A DNA stretch of 64,000 bases from Betaproteobacteria bacterium (GTDB lineage: Bacteria; Pseudomonadota; Gammaproteobacteria; Burkholderiales; SG8-39): NCBI GenBank assembly GCA_004297625.1, contig SCTY01000010.1, positions 62,001 to 126,000 on the forward strand, in the 5' to 3' direction. A model generated the notes under the pieces. It had not been told where the DNA came from. It worked only from the letters and a program-made list of their open reading frames with translations, and searched no databases. Within the stretch, counting starts at the first letter, position 1; each line of letters begins with the position of its first letter. Below, piece by piece: positions 42,280-51,580 of this stretch. The translations under genes were made by a program, and so were the position numbers.

Positions 42280-43245
42280 ATGAGTCTGCGTCGTGTGTTT
42301 GCCTTGCTCTGTGTGTTCTTTTCCGTGGCCGCAATGGGCCAGGAATATCCGACCAAGCCGATTCGCCTCGTCACGCCGTGGCCCCCGGGCGGCGGAACCG
42401 ACATCGTGGCGCGGATGATCGCTGCAAAGCTCACCGATGCCTGGGGACAGCAGGTGGTGGTGGAGAATAAGAGCGGTGCGACCGGCACCATCGGCACTGA
42501 TATGGTGGCGAAGTCGGCGCCGGACGGCTACACACTGATCATCGGGACAAATGCGACGCACGTGATCGCAGTCAGCCTGTACGCGAAGTTGCCCTACGAT
42601 CAGGAGAAGGACCTTACGCCGATCACCCGCGTGTCGGCCGTGCCGCATGTCATAGCGGTCGTGCCTTCGCTCGAAGCGCGGAACGTGCAAGAGCTCATCG
42701 CGCTGGCGAAGGCGCATCCGGGAAAGATCTCTTTCGGCTCAGCGGGCAATGGAAGCACCCCACACCTCGCGGGTGAGTTGTTCAAGACCCTCACCGGGGT
42801 CAATTTGCTGCACGTTCCCTACAAGGGGACGGGGCAGTCGTTGCAGGACACGATCGGCGGCGTAGTGCAAGTGTCGTTCGATACCATGCCGTCGGTGCTT
42901 CCGCATATCAAGAGCGGGCGGCTGCGTGCCCTTGCGATTGCAGGGCCGAAGCGCGTCAGCGCCCTGCCCGATGTCCCGGCCGTCGCCGAAGCCGGGGTAC
43001 CGGGCGCCGAAGGCATGACCTGGTACGGGCTTTTCGGTCCCGCCGGACTGCCCAAGCCGATCGTGCAAAAGATATTTGCCGAGGTCGTCAGGATCGTAAA
43101 GTTGCCCGACGTGAAGAGCCGGCTCGATTCGCTCGGCACCGAGGAGACGACGAGCGCCTCGCCGCAGGAATTCGCCGCCATGGTGCACTCCGATATCGCG
43201 AAATATGCAAAGGTCATAAAGTCGGCCGGTCTCAGGATGGATTGA
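42280..43245 (+). CDS. Bug-family tripartite tricarboxylate transporter periplasmic receptor (TctC-like)
   Basis: The 321-residue receptor starts at ATG 42280 ([21 protein letters not shown], Sec signal), with GAAGGAGG upstream. Blocks typical of Bug proteins: [84 protein letters not shown] and [13 protein letters not shown]. It would present a carboxylate to a TctAB permease; no tctAB is nearby, which is common because Burkholderiales carry many orphan Bug genes. Confidence 0.95.
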   Translation: MSLRRVFALLCVFFSVAAMGQEYPTKPIRLVTPWPPGGGTDIVARMIAAKLTDAWGQQVVVENKSGATGTIGTDMVAKSAPDGYTLIIGTNATHVIAVSLYAKLPYDQEKDLTPITRVSAVPHVIAVVPSLEARNVQELIALAKAHPGKISFGSAGNGSTPHLAGELFKTLTGVNLLHVPYKGTGQSLQDTIGGVVQVSFDTMPSVLPHIKSGRLRALAIAGPKRVSALPDVPAVAEAGVPGAEGMTWYGLFGPAGLPKPIVQKIFAEVVRIVKLPDVKSRLDSLGTEETTSASPQEFAAMVHSDIAKYAKVIKSAGLRMD

Positions 43246-43253
43246 CGCCCTCG

Positions 43254-44234
43254 ATGCGGGCGATCCTGATCGAGAAGGCTGAAAGCGGGCAGCGGGTCGC
43301 CCTGGGCGAAGTGGACGAGGATCGACTTCCCCAGGGCGACGTAACCGTCCGAGTCGACTATTCGACCGTCAATTACAAGGACGCCCTCGCCATAACAGGC
43401 AAGGCGCCGGTGGTGCGCAAGTACCCGATGGTGCCGGGCATCGACTTCAGCGGCGCGGTGGAAGCGAGCAGTGATCCACAGTGGAAGGTCGGTGATCGCG
43501 TTGTCCTGAACGGCTGGGGTGTCGGCGAAACTCATTGGGGCGGGCTCGCGCAGCGCGCGCGTGTCAAGGGGCAGTGGCTGGTGCGCCTGCCCGAAGGCCT
43601 CACGTCCTACCAGGCGATGGCAATCGGCACGGCCGGTTATACCGCCATGCTTTGCGTGATGGCGCTCGTGAAGCACGGCTTGAAGCCAGGCGATGGCGAA
43701 GTGCTTGTCACCGGAGCGGCAGGCGGTGTGGGCAGCACAGCGATCGCATTGCTTACTGGTCTTGGTTACAACGTAGTCGCTTCAACTGGCCGACCGGCGG
43801 AAACCGAGTACCTCAGGGTGCTGGGAGCGAGCGAAGTGGTCGACCGCGCCCAATTCTCGTCTCCGGGCAAACCTCTCGTGAAGGAGCGCTGGGCGGGCGC
43901 AGTCGATGCCGTTGGTAGTCACACACTGGCGAACGTGTGCGCGGCGATGCGCTACGGTGGCGCGGTGGCTGCGTGCGGACTCGCTGGCGGCATGGATTTC
44001 CCTGCCACAGTCGCACCGTTCATCTTGCGCGGCGTGACGCTGTACGGTATCGACAGCGTCATGGCGCCGGCGAATTTGCGGCAGGAGGCGTGGCGCCGCC
44101 TTGCTGCAAACCTCGACCGCGCCAAGCTTGACGCTATGGCAGGCGAGATCTCGCTGGGAGAAGCGATTGCGGCGGGCGCACGCGTGATAGCTGGTCAAGT
44201 GCGCGGGCGGCTCGTCGTCAATGTGAACCGCTGA
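43254..44234 (+). CDS. Acrylyl-CoA reductase (AcuI/YhdH)-like MDR oxidoreductase
   Basis: The 326-residue protein (ATG 43254, [13 protein letters not shown]; a TTG at 43242 overlapping the receptor stop is an alternative) matches the AcuI/YhdH group: [34 protein letters not shown] split by short variations, [23 protein letters not shown] for NADPH, and [20 protein letters not shown] near the end. AcuI reduces acryloyl-CoA to propionyl-CoA with NADPH. Here it may reduce an unsaturated CoA ester formed in the pathway. Confidence 0.9.
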   Translation: MRAILIEKAESGQRVALGEVDEDRLPQGDVTVRVDYSTVNYKDALAITGKAPVVRKYPMVPGIDFSGAVEASSDPQWKVGDRVVLNGWGVGETHWGGLAQRARVKGQWLVRLPEGLTSYQAMAIGTAGYTAMLCVMALVKHGLKPGDGEVLVTGAAGGVGSTAIALLTGLGYNVVASTGRPAETEYLRVLGASEVVDRAQFSSPGKPLVKERWAGAVDAVGSHTLANVCAAMRYGGAVAACGLAGGMDFPATVAPFILRGVTLYGIDSVMAPANLRQEAWRRLAANLDRAKLDAMAGEISLGEAIAAGARVIAGQVRGRLVVNVNR

Positions 44235-44246
44235 AAAGGAGGCGCG

Positions 44247-45446
44247 ATGGGCGAGCCGCCGCTCGGCGCTCTGGCGGGAATCCGGGTCCTGGATCTCGGG
44301 AATTTCATGGCCGGGCCGATGGCGGCGACCTGGCTCGGCGACTTCGGCGCCGAGGTGATAAAGGTTGAGCACCCACGCGGCGACGGGGTGCGGCACTGGG
44401 GCCAGACCAAGAACGGCGATCCGCTTTACTGGAAAATGCTGTCGCGGAACAAGCGCTGCATCACGCTGAACCTCAGCAAGCCCGAGGGACAGAAGCTGCT
44501 CCGTGACTTGGCCGCCAAGAGCGACGTACTTGTCGAGAATTTCACGCCCGGCACGATGAGCCGGTGGAACGTCGGCTACGAGCAGCTGAGCAAAGTGAAC
44601 CCGCGGCTCGTCATGCTCAGCATCTCGGCCTACGGGCAGTCGGGACCGTATTCGCTGCGCCCGGGCTTCGGCACGCTCGCCGAAGCGATGAGCGGCTTCG
44701 CCTATATCAACGGCCAGGCCGACGGGCCGCCGACGCTGCCGTCGTTCGGGCTCGCCGACGGAATCGCGGGCCTGAACGGCGCGTTCGGAGTGCTCGTCGC
44801 CTTGCGCCACCGGGATGCGCACGGCGTCGGCCAGCATATCGATGCCGCGCTCTACGAGCCGCTGCTCACGGTTCTCGGCCCCCAGGTAATCGAATACGAC
44901 CAGCTCGGAATCGTGCAGGACAGACTGGGGAGCCGGCTGCCATTCTCCGCGCCGCGCAACGTCTACAAGACGAAGGACGGCCAGTGGCTGTCGATGTCGT
45001 CGAGCGCGCAGAGCGTGTTCGAGCGCACCATGCACGCCATCGGCAAGCCGCACCTGATCCAAGACGAGCGTTTCCTGGACAACCGCAAGCGCGGCGCGAA
45101 CGTCGAGGCGCTCGACAAGGAGATCGCCGCATGGTGCTCGCAGCATACGATGGAGCAGGCGATGCAGATCCTGGTGAAGCACGAGGCGGCCGCGGCGCCG
45201 GTCTACAGCGTGGCAGACGTCGTCTCAGATGCCCACTTCACGATGCGCGGCAGTGTGGTTGCCGTCAACGATGCGAACCTCGGTCCGGTGAAAATGCAGG
45301 CGCCTTTCCCGCGGCTGTCGAAAACTCCGGGGAAGATCCGATCGACCGGGCCGAAACTCGGCGAGCACAATCGCGAAGTTTACGGGGCGCTGCTCGAGCT
45401 CGGCGAGACGGAGCTCGAGCGCCTTGCGAGCCAAGGCATCATCTGA
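44247..45446 (+). CDS. CaiB/BaiF family III CoA-transferase
   Basis: The 399-residue protein has AGIRVLDLGNFMAGPMAATWLGDFGAEVIKVE at the start, the catalytic Asp in FGLADGIAG near residue 171, and NAFGVLVALRHRD-type helix after it. A strong AAAAGGAGG precedes ATG 44247. It moves CoA between carboxylates through an acyl-aspartate intermediate. Followed by a CitE-like lyase, it could make the CoA ester that the lyase cleaves, as in citramalate or itaconate degradation. The pairing is inference. Confidence 0.92.
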   Translation: MGEPPLGALAGIRVLDLGNFMAGPMAATWLGDFGAEVIKVEHPRGDGVRHWGQTKNGDPLYWKMLSRNKRCITLNLSKPEGQKLLRDLAAKSDVLVENFTPGTMSRWNVGYEQLSKVNPRLVMLSISAYGQSGPYSLRPGFGTLAEAMSGFAYINGQADGPPTLPSFGLADGIAGLNGAFGVLVALRHRDAHGVGQHIDAALYEPLLTVLGPQVIEYDQLGIVQDRLGSRLPFSAPRNVYKTKDGQWLSMSSSAQSVFERTMHAIGKPHLIQDERFLDNRKRGANVEALDKEIAAWCSQHTMEQAMQILVKHEAAAAPVYSVADVVSDAHFTMRGSVVAVNDANLGPVKMQAPFPRLSKTPGKIRSTGPKLGEHNREVYGALLELGETELERLASQGII

Positions 45447-45457
45447 GGAGCGCGAGC

Positions 45458-46306
45458 ATGAAGAAGAAGCTGCGCAGGTCCTGGCTGCTTACTCTGACGA
45501 CCGACGATCGCAAGGTGCAGAAAGCGGCCGAGTCGAGCGCCGATGTCCTGATCCTCGACCTGACCGACTCGGTGACGCCTGAGCTCAAGCACGAGGCGCG
45601 CCGCCGGGTCGTCGACTGGCTGAAAGGAAGCCATCCATTCGGCGACAAGCAGGTTGCAGTCAAGCCGAACAACCTTTGGAGCGAATGGGGCCGCGACGAT
45701 CTGGAAGCGATATCGTCTCTTCGGATGGACGTGCTCTATTATCCGGAGGCACGCAGCGCGGACGAAGTGCGGATGGTGCAGCGCGCGCTCGACGAGGCGG
45801 GATCACAGGCCGAGATCGCCGTGCTTCTGGAGACGCCGCAATCTTTCCTCGAGATTCGCGAGCTCGCCGCGGTGCCGCGCGTCACCGCTTTCAACCATGC
45901 CCAAGGCGACCTGTCCGTGAACCTTGGCGTGGCCCTTACCGATAGCCGCGAGACGCTGCTCTACACTGCCTCGCAACTCGTGCTCGTTGCCCGGGCTTAC
46001 GGCCTGCTCGCCATCGATACCGCTCTGCCGTCCGATTTGCGCGATGCGGCGTTAAGCCGCCGCTATATCGAAAGCTCTCGCCGTATGGGCTTTCAGGCGA
46101 GCTCGACCTTCTACGCGCCGCATGTCGATGCAATCAATGCGGTCTTCTCGCCAGGGGAAAAGCAGCTCGCGGAGGCCCGCGAAATCATCGCCGAGTACGA
46201 GAAAGTGAAGAAGACGGGGCGAGCCGCTTACGTACGGCCGGATGGCAGGTGGGTCACCGTTCACCAGTTCAGGCAGGCGCTGGAGATGCTCGAGCAGTTC
46301 GGATAA
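45458..46306 (+). CDS. HpcH/HpaI aldolase / citrate lyase beta subunit (CitE)-like protein
   Basis: The 282-residue protein starts at ATG 45458 (MKKKLRRSWLLTLTTDD), 11 bases after the CoA-transferase stop. It follows the CitE barrel: ADVLILDLTDSVTPELKHEAR (usual motif DLEDAV), VAVKPNNL, AVLLETPQSFLEIRELAAVPRV (the metal Glu in ETPQ), FNHAQGDLSVNLGV (metal Asp in GDLS) and a PHVDAINAVFSP end. The DLED Glu is Thr here, so activity is not assured. CitE-like enzymes cleave malyl-CoA, methylmalyl-CoA or citramalyl-CoA to two smaller acyl units. Confidence 0.88.
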   Translation: MKKKLRRSWLLTLTTDDRKVQKAAESSADVLILDLTDSVTPELKHEARRRVVDWLKGSHPFGDKQVAVKPNNLWSEWGRDDLEAISSLRMDVLYYPEARSADEVRMVQRALDEAGSQAEIAVLLETPQSFLEIRELAAVPRVTAFNHAQGDLSVNLGVALTDSRETLLYTASQLVLVARAYGLLAIDTALPSDLRDAALSRRYIESSRRMGFQASSTFYAPHVDAINAVFSPGEKQLAEAREIIAEYEKVKKTGRAAYVRPDGRWVTVHQFRQALEMLEQFG

Positions 46307-46312
46307 CTGCAA

Positions 46313-47509
46313 TCAGGCGCGCTCGAAAATGGCGGCCATGCCCTGGCCGCCGCCGCAGCACATGGTCTCGAGGCCGTAGCGCCCTTTACGCCGCTTGAGC
46401 TCGTACAGCAGGCTCGCGAGGATGCGCACCCCGGTCGCGCCGATCGGGTGGCCGAGCGAGATTCCCGAGCCGTTCACGTTGAGGCGCTCGGGGTCGTTCC
46501 AGCCCCAGCCCTTGAGCACCGCCAGTACCTGGCAGGCGAAGGCCTCGTTCAGCTCTACGAGATCCAGCTTGTCCCAGGTAAATCGCGTCTTGGCAAACAG
46601 CTTGGCCACGGCGGGTACGGGTCCGATTCCCATGATGCCGGGCTCGCACCCGGCTGCGGCCCAGCCGGTAAGGAAGCCGGCGGGCGTGAGCTCCAGCGAA
46701 GCGAGCTTGTCCTCGGCGACCACAAGGCAGGCGGCCGCCGCATCGTTCTGCTGGCTCGCATTGCCGGCCGTCACGATACCGTCCTTCACGAGCGGCTTGA
46801 GTTTGGCGAGGGTTTCCATGCTGGCGTCGGCGCGAAATCCTTCGTCCTTGGCGAAGACGACCGGGTCGCCCTTTCTCTGCGGCACGCTCACCGGGACGAG
46901 CTCCTCGTTGAAGCGGCCTTCCTTCCACGCGGCCGTGGCGCGCTGGTGGCTGCGTACCGCGTACGCATCGGCTTCCTCGCGCGTAATCTTGTACTGCTTG
47001 GCCAGGTTCTCCGCCGTTTCGATCATCCCGGAAATGCGGCCGAAACGCTCCACCGGCTGCGAGCGTTCGCGGCCGCGCGCCAGGCGATCGTGCAGCGTGA
47101 CCGAGCCCATTCGCGCGCCCCAGCGCATGTCTAGGGTGTAGTACTCCACGTTGCTCATGCTCTCGGCGCCGCCGGCGAGCACGACATCGGCGGCGCCGGT
47201 CTGGATCATCATCGCGGCGGTCACGACGGCCTGCAGCCCGCTGCCGCAGCGCCGGTCCGTCTGGATTCCAGGCACCTCGATCGGTAATCCCGCTTCGAGC
47301 GCGGCGTAGCGGCCGAGGCACGGCGTTTCGCCGTTCGGATAGCCGTGCGCGAAAACCACGTCCTCGATGCGCGCCGGATCGATGCGCGAGCGCTCGACCA
47401 CCGCCTTGATGGCGGTGGCGGCGAGTTTTTCCACGGGTACGGTGCGCAAAGCGCCGCCATAGCCGCCTACTGCGGTACGGACCGGCGTCACGATAGCTGC
47501 GCGTCTCAT
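46313..47509 (-). CDS. Acetyl-CoA C-acyltransferase (thiolase)
   Basis: The 398-residue enzyme has a complete thiolase active site: nucleophilic Cys in TDRRCGSGLQAV near residue 88, NEAFACQVLAV, His in SLGHPIGATG and the second Cys in MCCGGGQGMAA. It cleaves 3-oxoacyl-CoA to acetyl-CoA and a shortened acyl-CoA, or runs in reverse. AGGAG precedes ATG 47509. It lies 46 bases after the small mutase subunit on the same strand, so it probably ends the ligase-mutase transcript. It converges with the CitE-like gene with 6 bases between them. Confidence 0.95.
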   Translation of the reverse strand: MRRAAIVTPVRTAVGGYGGALRTVPVEKLAATAIKAVVERSRIDPARIEDVVFAHGYPNGETPCLGRYAALEAGLPIEVPGIQTDRRCGSGLQAVVTAAMMIQTGAADVVLAGGAESMSNVEYYTLDMRWGARMGSVTLHDRLARGRERSQPVERFGRISGMIETAENLAKQYKITREEADAYAVRSHQRATAAWKEGRFNEELVPVSVPQRKGDPVVFAKDEGFRADASMETLAKLKPLVKDGIVTAGNASQQNDAAAACLVVAEDKLASLELTPAGFLTGWAAAGCEPGIMGIGPVPAVAKLFAKTRFTWDKLDLVELNEAFACQVLAVLKGWGWNDPERLNVNGSGISLGHPIGATGVRILASLLYELKRRKGRYGLETMCCGGGQGMAAIFERA

Positions 47510-47555
47510 GGGCGAATCTCCTGCGATTAGACGAATGTGCTGCGATGGTACCGCG

Positions 47556-47939
47556 CTAGGCGCGGCACGCTAGACCGGCGAGGTAGTCCACGATGGCGTT
47601 CCCCGAGCTTCCCGGAGGAAAGACCTTGGCCACGCCTCTCGCCAGCAGCCTCTCGATCTGCTGCGGAGGGACGTGGCCGCCGCAAACCACCGGCACGTCG
47701 GTGAGTTGGTGCTTCTCGATAAGGTCCATGAGGTCGTCGACGAGCGCGAAGTTCGAGGCGTGCAGGCTGATGCCGATCACATCCGCGTCTTCCTCGATGG
47801 CCGCGTCGACGATCATGGCCGGCGTCTGGTTGGTGCCGAGGTAGACCACCTCGAATCCCGCGTCGCGCAAGAGCGTTGCCACGACCTCGGCGCCGGTGGT
47901 GTGGCTGTCCAGCCCGATCATGGAGAGGATGACTTTCAA
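47556..47939 (-). CDS. B12-binding small subunit of an acyl-CoA mutase
   Basis: The 127-residue cobalamin-binding domain starts MKVILSMIGLDSHTTGAEVV. DSHTTG (residues 11-16) is the D-x-H-x-x-G motif whose His becomes the lower cobalt ligand. VVCGGHVPP carries the GG motif. In methylmalonyl-CoA mutase this domain is fused to the large chain; here it is separate, as in 2-hydroxyisobutyryl-CoA mutase (HcmB) and MCM-like archaeal and actinobacterial enzymes. It overlaps the large-subunit gene by 4 bases. Confidence 0.93.
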   Translation of the reverse strand: MKVILSMIGLDSHTTGAEVVATLLRDAGFEVVYLGTNQTPAMIVDAAIEEDADVIGISLHASNFALVDDLMDLIEKHQLTDVPVVCGGHVPPQQIERLLARGVAKVFPPGSSGNAIVDYLAGLACRA

Positions 47940-49555
47940 AGCTCGTACGGGCAGCGGATCAGCTTGAAGGGATCGTAGCTCAGGCCGCGGGCGAGGCGGA
48001 TCGCGCCCATGATCTCGCCGGCCGTGGCGTAAGCCTTCACCGCGTCGATGATGGCGGGCATCAGATTGAATCGGTCACCCTTCTCAGCGTCCGCATGAAG
48101 CCGCCGCACGCTCGCCTCGATTGGCGCCATGTCGCGCGTCTTCTTCCAGTCCGCCATGCGCTTGGCGATGGCCTCGGCATCGCTCACCTCGATCGCTTGA
48201 ACAGGAACCTGGAACATTTCTTCTTCCGGGGGGATGACGAGGTGGTTGACGCCGACGACCAGCCGTTCCTTGCTGTTCAGCTCCTGGAACTTGAGGTTCG
48301 CCTCTCTCTTCAGCATGGTCTCGATGTATCCCTTCTCGATCGCGGCGACGAGCCCGCCCAGCGCGTCGATCTCCTCCAGGACGCGATAGGCCGCGGTCTC
48401 CACCTCGTGGGTGAGCCTCTCGACGAAATAGGAGCCGGCGAGCGGATCGACCACGTCGGCGACCCCGGTCTCGACGGCGACGATGTGCTGCGTATTCAGC
48501 GACATCCGCGCCGCGAGGGCGGAGGGCTCAGCATAGGCATTGTCCAGCGTGGCGTTGTCGAGCGCCGTGCAACCGACCATGGCGCCGGCCAACGTCTCGA
48601 TGGCGCAACGCGCAATGTTGTTCAGCGGCTGCTGGTACGTCATGGTCCGGCCCGAGGTATGGACCGCAATAAGCAGCTGGCAAGACTTCTCGTTCTTCGC
48701 TCCGAAGTGCTCTTTGGCCATCTTCGCCCACATGCGGCGCAGCGCGCGCACCTTGGCGATCTCTTCGAAGAAACGGGTCCCGATGCTCACGAGCTGGTAA
48801 GGCACCCGCATCGCGTCGTCGAACTCGAGCCCGCGCTCGGCGACCAGGCGGCCGCAGATTTCCTTCAGCATGGAAAGCTCGATGGCGAGTGCCTGCGCGT
48901 TGTTGCCGCCGGATTCCTGGAAGTGCTGGCCGACCAGGCCGGCGCGCATGCGAATGCCGTTGCGCACGATGTACTCGGAAGCGTCGAGGAACAGCTTCAT
49001 GTCGAGGTCGAAGGGCTGCACGTCGGTCTGCCCGAAGACATTTCCGAACGGCGACTCGGTGACGCTGCCGTGGATCTCGGCGAGGTCGACGCCCCGCGCT
49101 TCGGCGAGCGCCACCACGTAGGCGAGGCGCAGCGTCGAGGGCGCGCAGCAGCCAAGCACGGTAATCGATTGGCCGGTGAGCGGAATGTCGTCCATCAGCT
49201 CTTCGAACTCGGCGAGCGAGCTGCCGGGCCAGCCGAGGACGCCGTTCTCGCGCCGCGCGAGCGGATGGTCGGCGTCGATGCACGAGGAGGAAACGCGGTC
49301 GTGAATGACGCAGATGCCGCCGTGCTGGCCCATCTCGCGATACTTCTTCAGGACCGCGTTGGTGTCGCGCGAGGAGCCAAGGCCCGCGGTCATCCGCCGG
49401 GTCCACATGCGGCTGCGGTAGCCCTGCGCGTGGTAGCCGCGCGTATAGGGGAAGCGCCCGGGATCGCCGAGGTCGCGCTCGTACTCCAACCCCTCGACAT
49501 CGCGCGGCCCGTAGACCGGCTTGATTTCGTAGCCGTAGTCGGTGGCGTATTTCAT
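47936..49555 (-). CDS. Acyl-CoA mutase large subunit (methylmalonyl-CoA mutase family), substrate unknown
   Basis: The 539-residue protein (ATG 49555) is the catalytic barrel of a B12-dependent acyl-CoA mutase without its own B12 domain. Family blocks: FPYTRGYHAQGYRSRMWTRR, SIGTRFFEEIAKVRALRRMW, HTSGRTMTYQQPLNNI, and DPLAGSYFVERLT. The substrate-shaping residue that is Tyr in methylmalonyl-CoA mutase (RQYAG) and Ile in 2-hydroxyisobutyryl-CoA mutase is Thr here (RRMTAGLG). The usual AFDLPTQ segment is IHDRVSS, and the Asp typical of the 2-hydroxyisobutyryl enzyme is not at its aligned position. The start overlaps the ligase stop (ATGA). No MeaB-type chaperone gene is in the window. Confidence 0.92.
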   Translation of the reverse strand: MKYATDYGYEIKPVYGPRDVEGLEYERDLGDPGRFPYTRGYHAQGYRSRMWTRRMTAGLGSSRDTNAVLKKYREMGQHGGICVIHDRVSSSCIDADHPLARRENGVLGWPGSSLAEFEELMDDIPLTGQSITVLGCCAPSTLRLAYVVALAEARGVDLAEIHGSVTESPFGNVFGQTDVQPFDLDMKLFLDASEYIVRNGIRMRAGLVGQHFQESGGNNAQALAIELSMLKEICGRLVAERGLEFDDAMRVPYQLVSIGTRFFEEIAKVRALRRMWAKMAKEHFGAKNEKSCQLLIAVHTSGRTMTYQQPLNNIARCAIETLAGAMVGCTALDNATLDNAYAEPSALAARMSLNTQHIVAVETGVADVVDPLAGSYFVERLTHEVETAAYRVLEEIDALGGLVAAIEKGYIETMLKREANLKFQELNSKERLVVGVNHLVIPPEEEMFQVPVQAIEVSDAEAIAKRMADWKKTRDMAPIEASVRRLHADAEKGDRFNLMPAIIDAVKAYATAGEIMGAIRLARGLSYDPFKLIRCPYEL

Positions 49556-50871
49556 GACTGCTCCTTCGGAAGAACGCGCCGCGCCTTCGCTTCGTAGCGC
49601 GGCAGGGTGCCGTACGGATGGCACTCGACCGGCACCTTCAGGCCGAGGCGGCTCGACAGGCTGCGCGCCACGATCCCGGCGAGATCGGAGCTTCGAGCGG
49701 CGTGGCCCGCATCGCATTCGATCGCGACCGTCATCGACTTGGGCGAGCCGTCGACCGTATCGACGTAGATTTGCCAGGCGTCCTTGACGGTCCCGGGCGT
49801 GCCGGCGACGACGTCTTCGATCTGGGAAGGGAACACCAGGACGCCCCTCACCTTGAGCACGTCGTCCGACCTTCCGATGATGCGGCCTATGGTCGGCATG
49901 CCGCGGCGACCGCATTCGCAGTCGTAGGGCTTCTCGGCCATGCGTACCAGATCGTGCGTGCGCCAGCGCACCACCGGCGAGGCCTCCTTGTCCAGGGTAG
50001 TCACCACCACTTCGCCGACTTCGCCGGGTCCTGCGGGCTTCAAGCTCTGGGGATCGAGAAGCTCGGTGATCACGGCATCCTCGTTGATGAGGTGCATTTC
50101 GTCGCGCCGGTGAGCATACGGGCACGCGGCGCCGAGATTCGGGCCGCCGGACTCGGTGGTGCCGTAGCTGTTGCGGGCGGTAAAGCCCGCCGGCATTCCG
50201 GCCTCCAGCTCATCGCGGAAGGCGCGCGACACGGCCTGGCCGCCGATGATCGCCATGCGCACCTTCCAGTCCTTGCGCGGATCGATGCCGTGCTCTCGCG
50301 CCACGCGCAGCAGGTTTGCGAGGAAAAGCGGCGACACTGCGGCCACATCCCAGGCAAGCTCGCGCACCCATTGCACCACGAGCTCGCTGCGACCCGGACC
50401 GACCGGAAAGCAGGTCGTGCCGAGCTCTTGCAGCGCCAGCTCGTGCGCGGGACCCCCGATCCACAGACCATAGCCGAAACCTTGGTAGACCCGATCGCCG
50501 GGGCGCACGCCGCTGCAATAGAGCTGCCGCGCCACCTGGATGGAGAGCTGCCGCAGATCATTGCGAGTAAACCCGAAAAGCACCGGCAGGCCGGTGGTGC
50601 CCGAGGTGGCGAAGAAGCGGACCACCTTGGAGGCCTCTACCGTCAGCATGGGGAACGGATAACGCGCGCGCAGGTCCGCTTTTTCCATCGTCGGCGCGTG
50701 GGCCAGCCCGTCCGCGGCTGCCAGGTCGCGCGGATGCATGCCTGCCTTGGCGAAGTGCTCGCACCAGTCGGGCGAAGCGGCCAGCCGCTCGCCGAGCGCG
50801 GCCAGCTTGCGCGCCTGTAGAGCCCGCATGCCGTCCCGGTCGAGCGACTCGATTTCCGGATGCAGCATCAT
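49552..50871 (-). CDS. Phenylacetate-CoA ligase-like acyl-CoA ligase
   Basis: The 439-residue PaaK-type ligase carries FFATSGTTGLPVLFGFT near residue 88 (P-loop), SYGTTESGGPNLG, WRTHDLVRMAEKPYDCECGR and GRSDDVLKVRGVLVFPSQIEDV. It forms acyl-CoA with ATP. Being translationally coupled to the mutase large subunit, it probably makes the mutase's substrate, as the ligase does in the 2-hydroxyisobutyrate pathway. ATG 50871 has a GGGGGA site. Confidence 0.92.
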   Translation of the reverse strand: MMLHPEIESLDRDGMRALQARKLAALGERLAASPDWCEHFAKAGMHPRDLAAADGLAHAPTMEKADLRARYPFPMLTVEASKVVRFFATSGTTGLPVLFGFTRNDLRQLSIQVARQLYCSGVRPGDRVYQGFGYGLWIGGPAHELALQELGTTCFPVGPGRSELVVQWVRELAWDVAAVSPLFLANLLRVAREHGIDPRKDWKVRMAIIGGQAVSRAFRDELEAGMPAGFTARNSYGTTESGGPNLGAACPYAHRRDEMHLINEDAVITELLDPQSLKPAGPGEVGEVVVTTLDKEASPVVRWRTHDLVRMAEKPYDCECGRRGMPTIGRIIGRSDDVLKVRGVLVFPSQIEDVVAGTPGTVKDAWQIYVDTVDGSPKSMTVAIECDAGHAARSSDLAGIVARSLSSRLGLKVPVECHPYGTLPRYEAKARRVLPKEQS

Positions 50872-50953
50872 GGTGTCCCCCTCGTGTGCCGGTCAGCACA
50901 AGCCAATCACATCGCTGGAGGACTGTCTACTACTTCGACCAACCTTCTTGACG

Positions 50954-51580
50954 CTACCGCGCCCGCACGAGCGCGAGCCAGATGCCGCCCGCGATGAGGA
51001 ACGATCCGCTGACGCGCGACACGACGCGAGCCTTGCTCTTCGACAGCAGCGCGCCGGCGCGTCCGGTGATCACTGCATAGGCGCCGTCGGAAACCACCGC
51101 GACCGCCATCGCGGTGAGGCCGAGCAGCACGATCTGGGCGACGTAATTGCCGCGCGGATCGACGAACTGCGGAATGAACGCGCCGAAGAAAAGCAGCGCC
51201 TTCGGGTTCGACATCATGACGAGAAATCCCTGCAGGAAGAAACCGCCCTTGGGCGCGGGCGCGCTACCGGGCTCCGCGAGCGCCGCCGGCGAGCGCAGCA
51301 GCTTCCAGCCCAGCCAGATCAGGTAAGCCGCGCCCGCGTAGCGCAGCCAATCGAAGATCCCGCCCATCGCTGCGATCACCGACGTGAGCCCGACGACGAG
51401 GATCGCCATCAGCATCGCGAGCGCGAGCTGCGTGCCGGCGACATTGAGCAGTCCCGCGCGCGTGCCGTGGCGCAAGCTGTTGGCGACGATCACCGTGACC
51501 GTCGGCCCGGGAACGATGGCGATCAGCACGCAGGCGAGGAGGTAGGCGAGATAGAGATCGAGCGGCATGGCCCAGCTCAT
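50954..51580 (-). CDS. LysE/RhtB family exporter
   Basis: The 208-residue membrane protein starts at ATG 51580 (MSWAMPLDLYLAYLLACV), overlapping the reductase stop by ATGA. The block ACVLIAIVPGPTVTVIVANS then GTRAGLLNVAGTQLA is diagnostic for LysE/RhtB amino-acid exporters, as is FLVMMSNPKALLFFGAFIPQFVDP. Six hydrophobic helices are seen. The exported compound is unknown. Confidence 0.93.
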   Translation of the reverse strand: MSWAMPLDLYLAYLLACVLIAIVPGPTVTVIVANSLRHGTRAGLLNVAGTQLALAMLMAILVVGLTSVIAAMGGIFDWLRYAGAAYLIWLGWKLLRSPAALAEPGSAPAPKGGFFLQGFLVMMSNPKALLFFGAFIPQFVDPRGNYVAQIVLLGLTAMAVAVVSDGAYAVITGRAGALLSKSKARVVSRVSGSFLIAGGIWLALVRAR

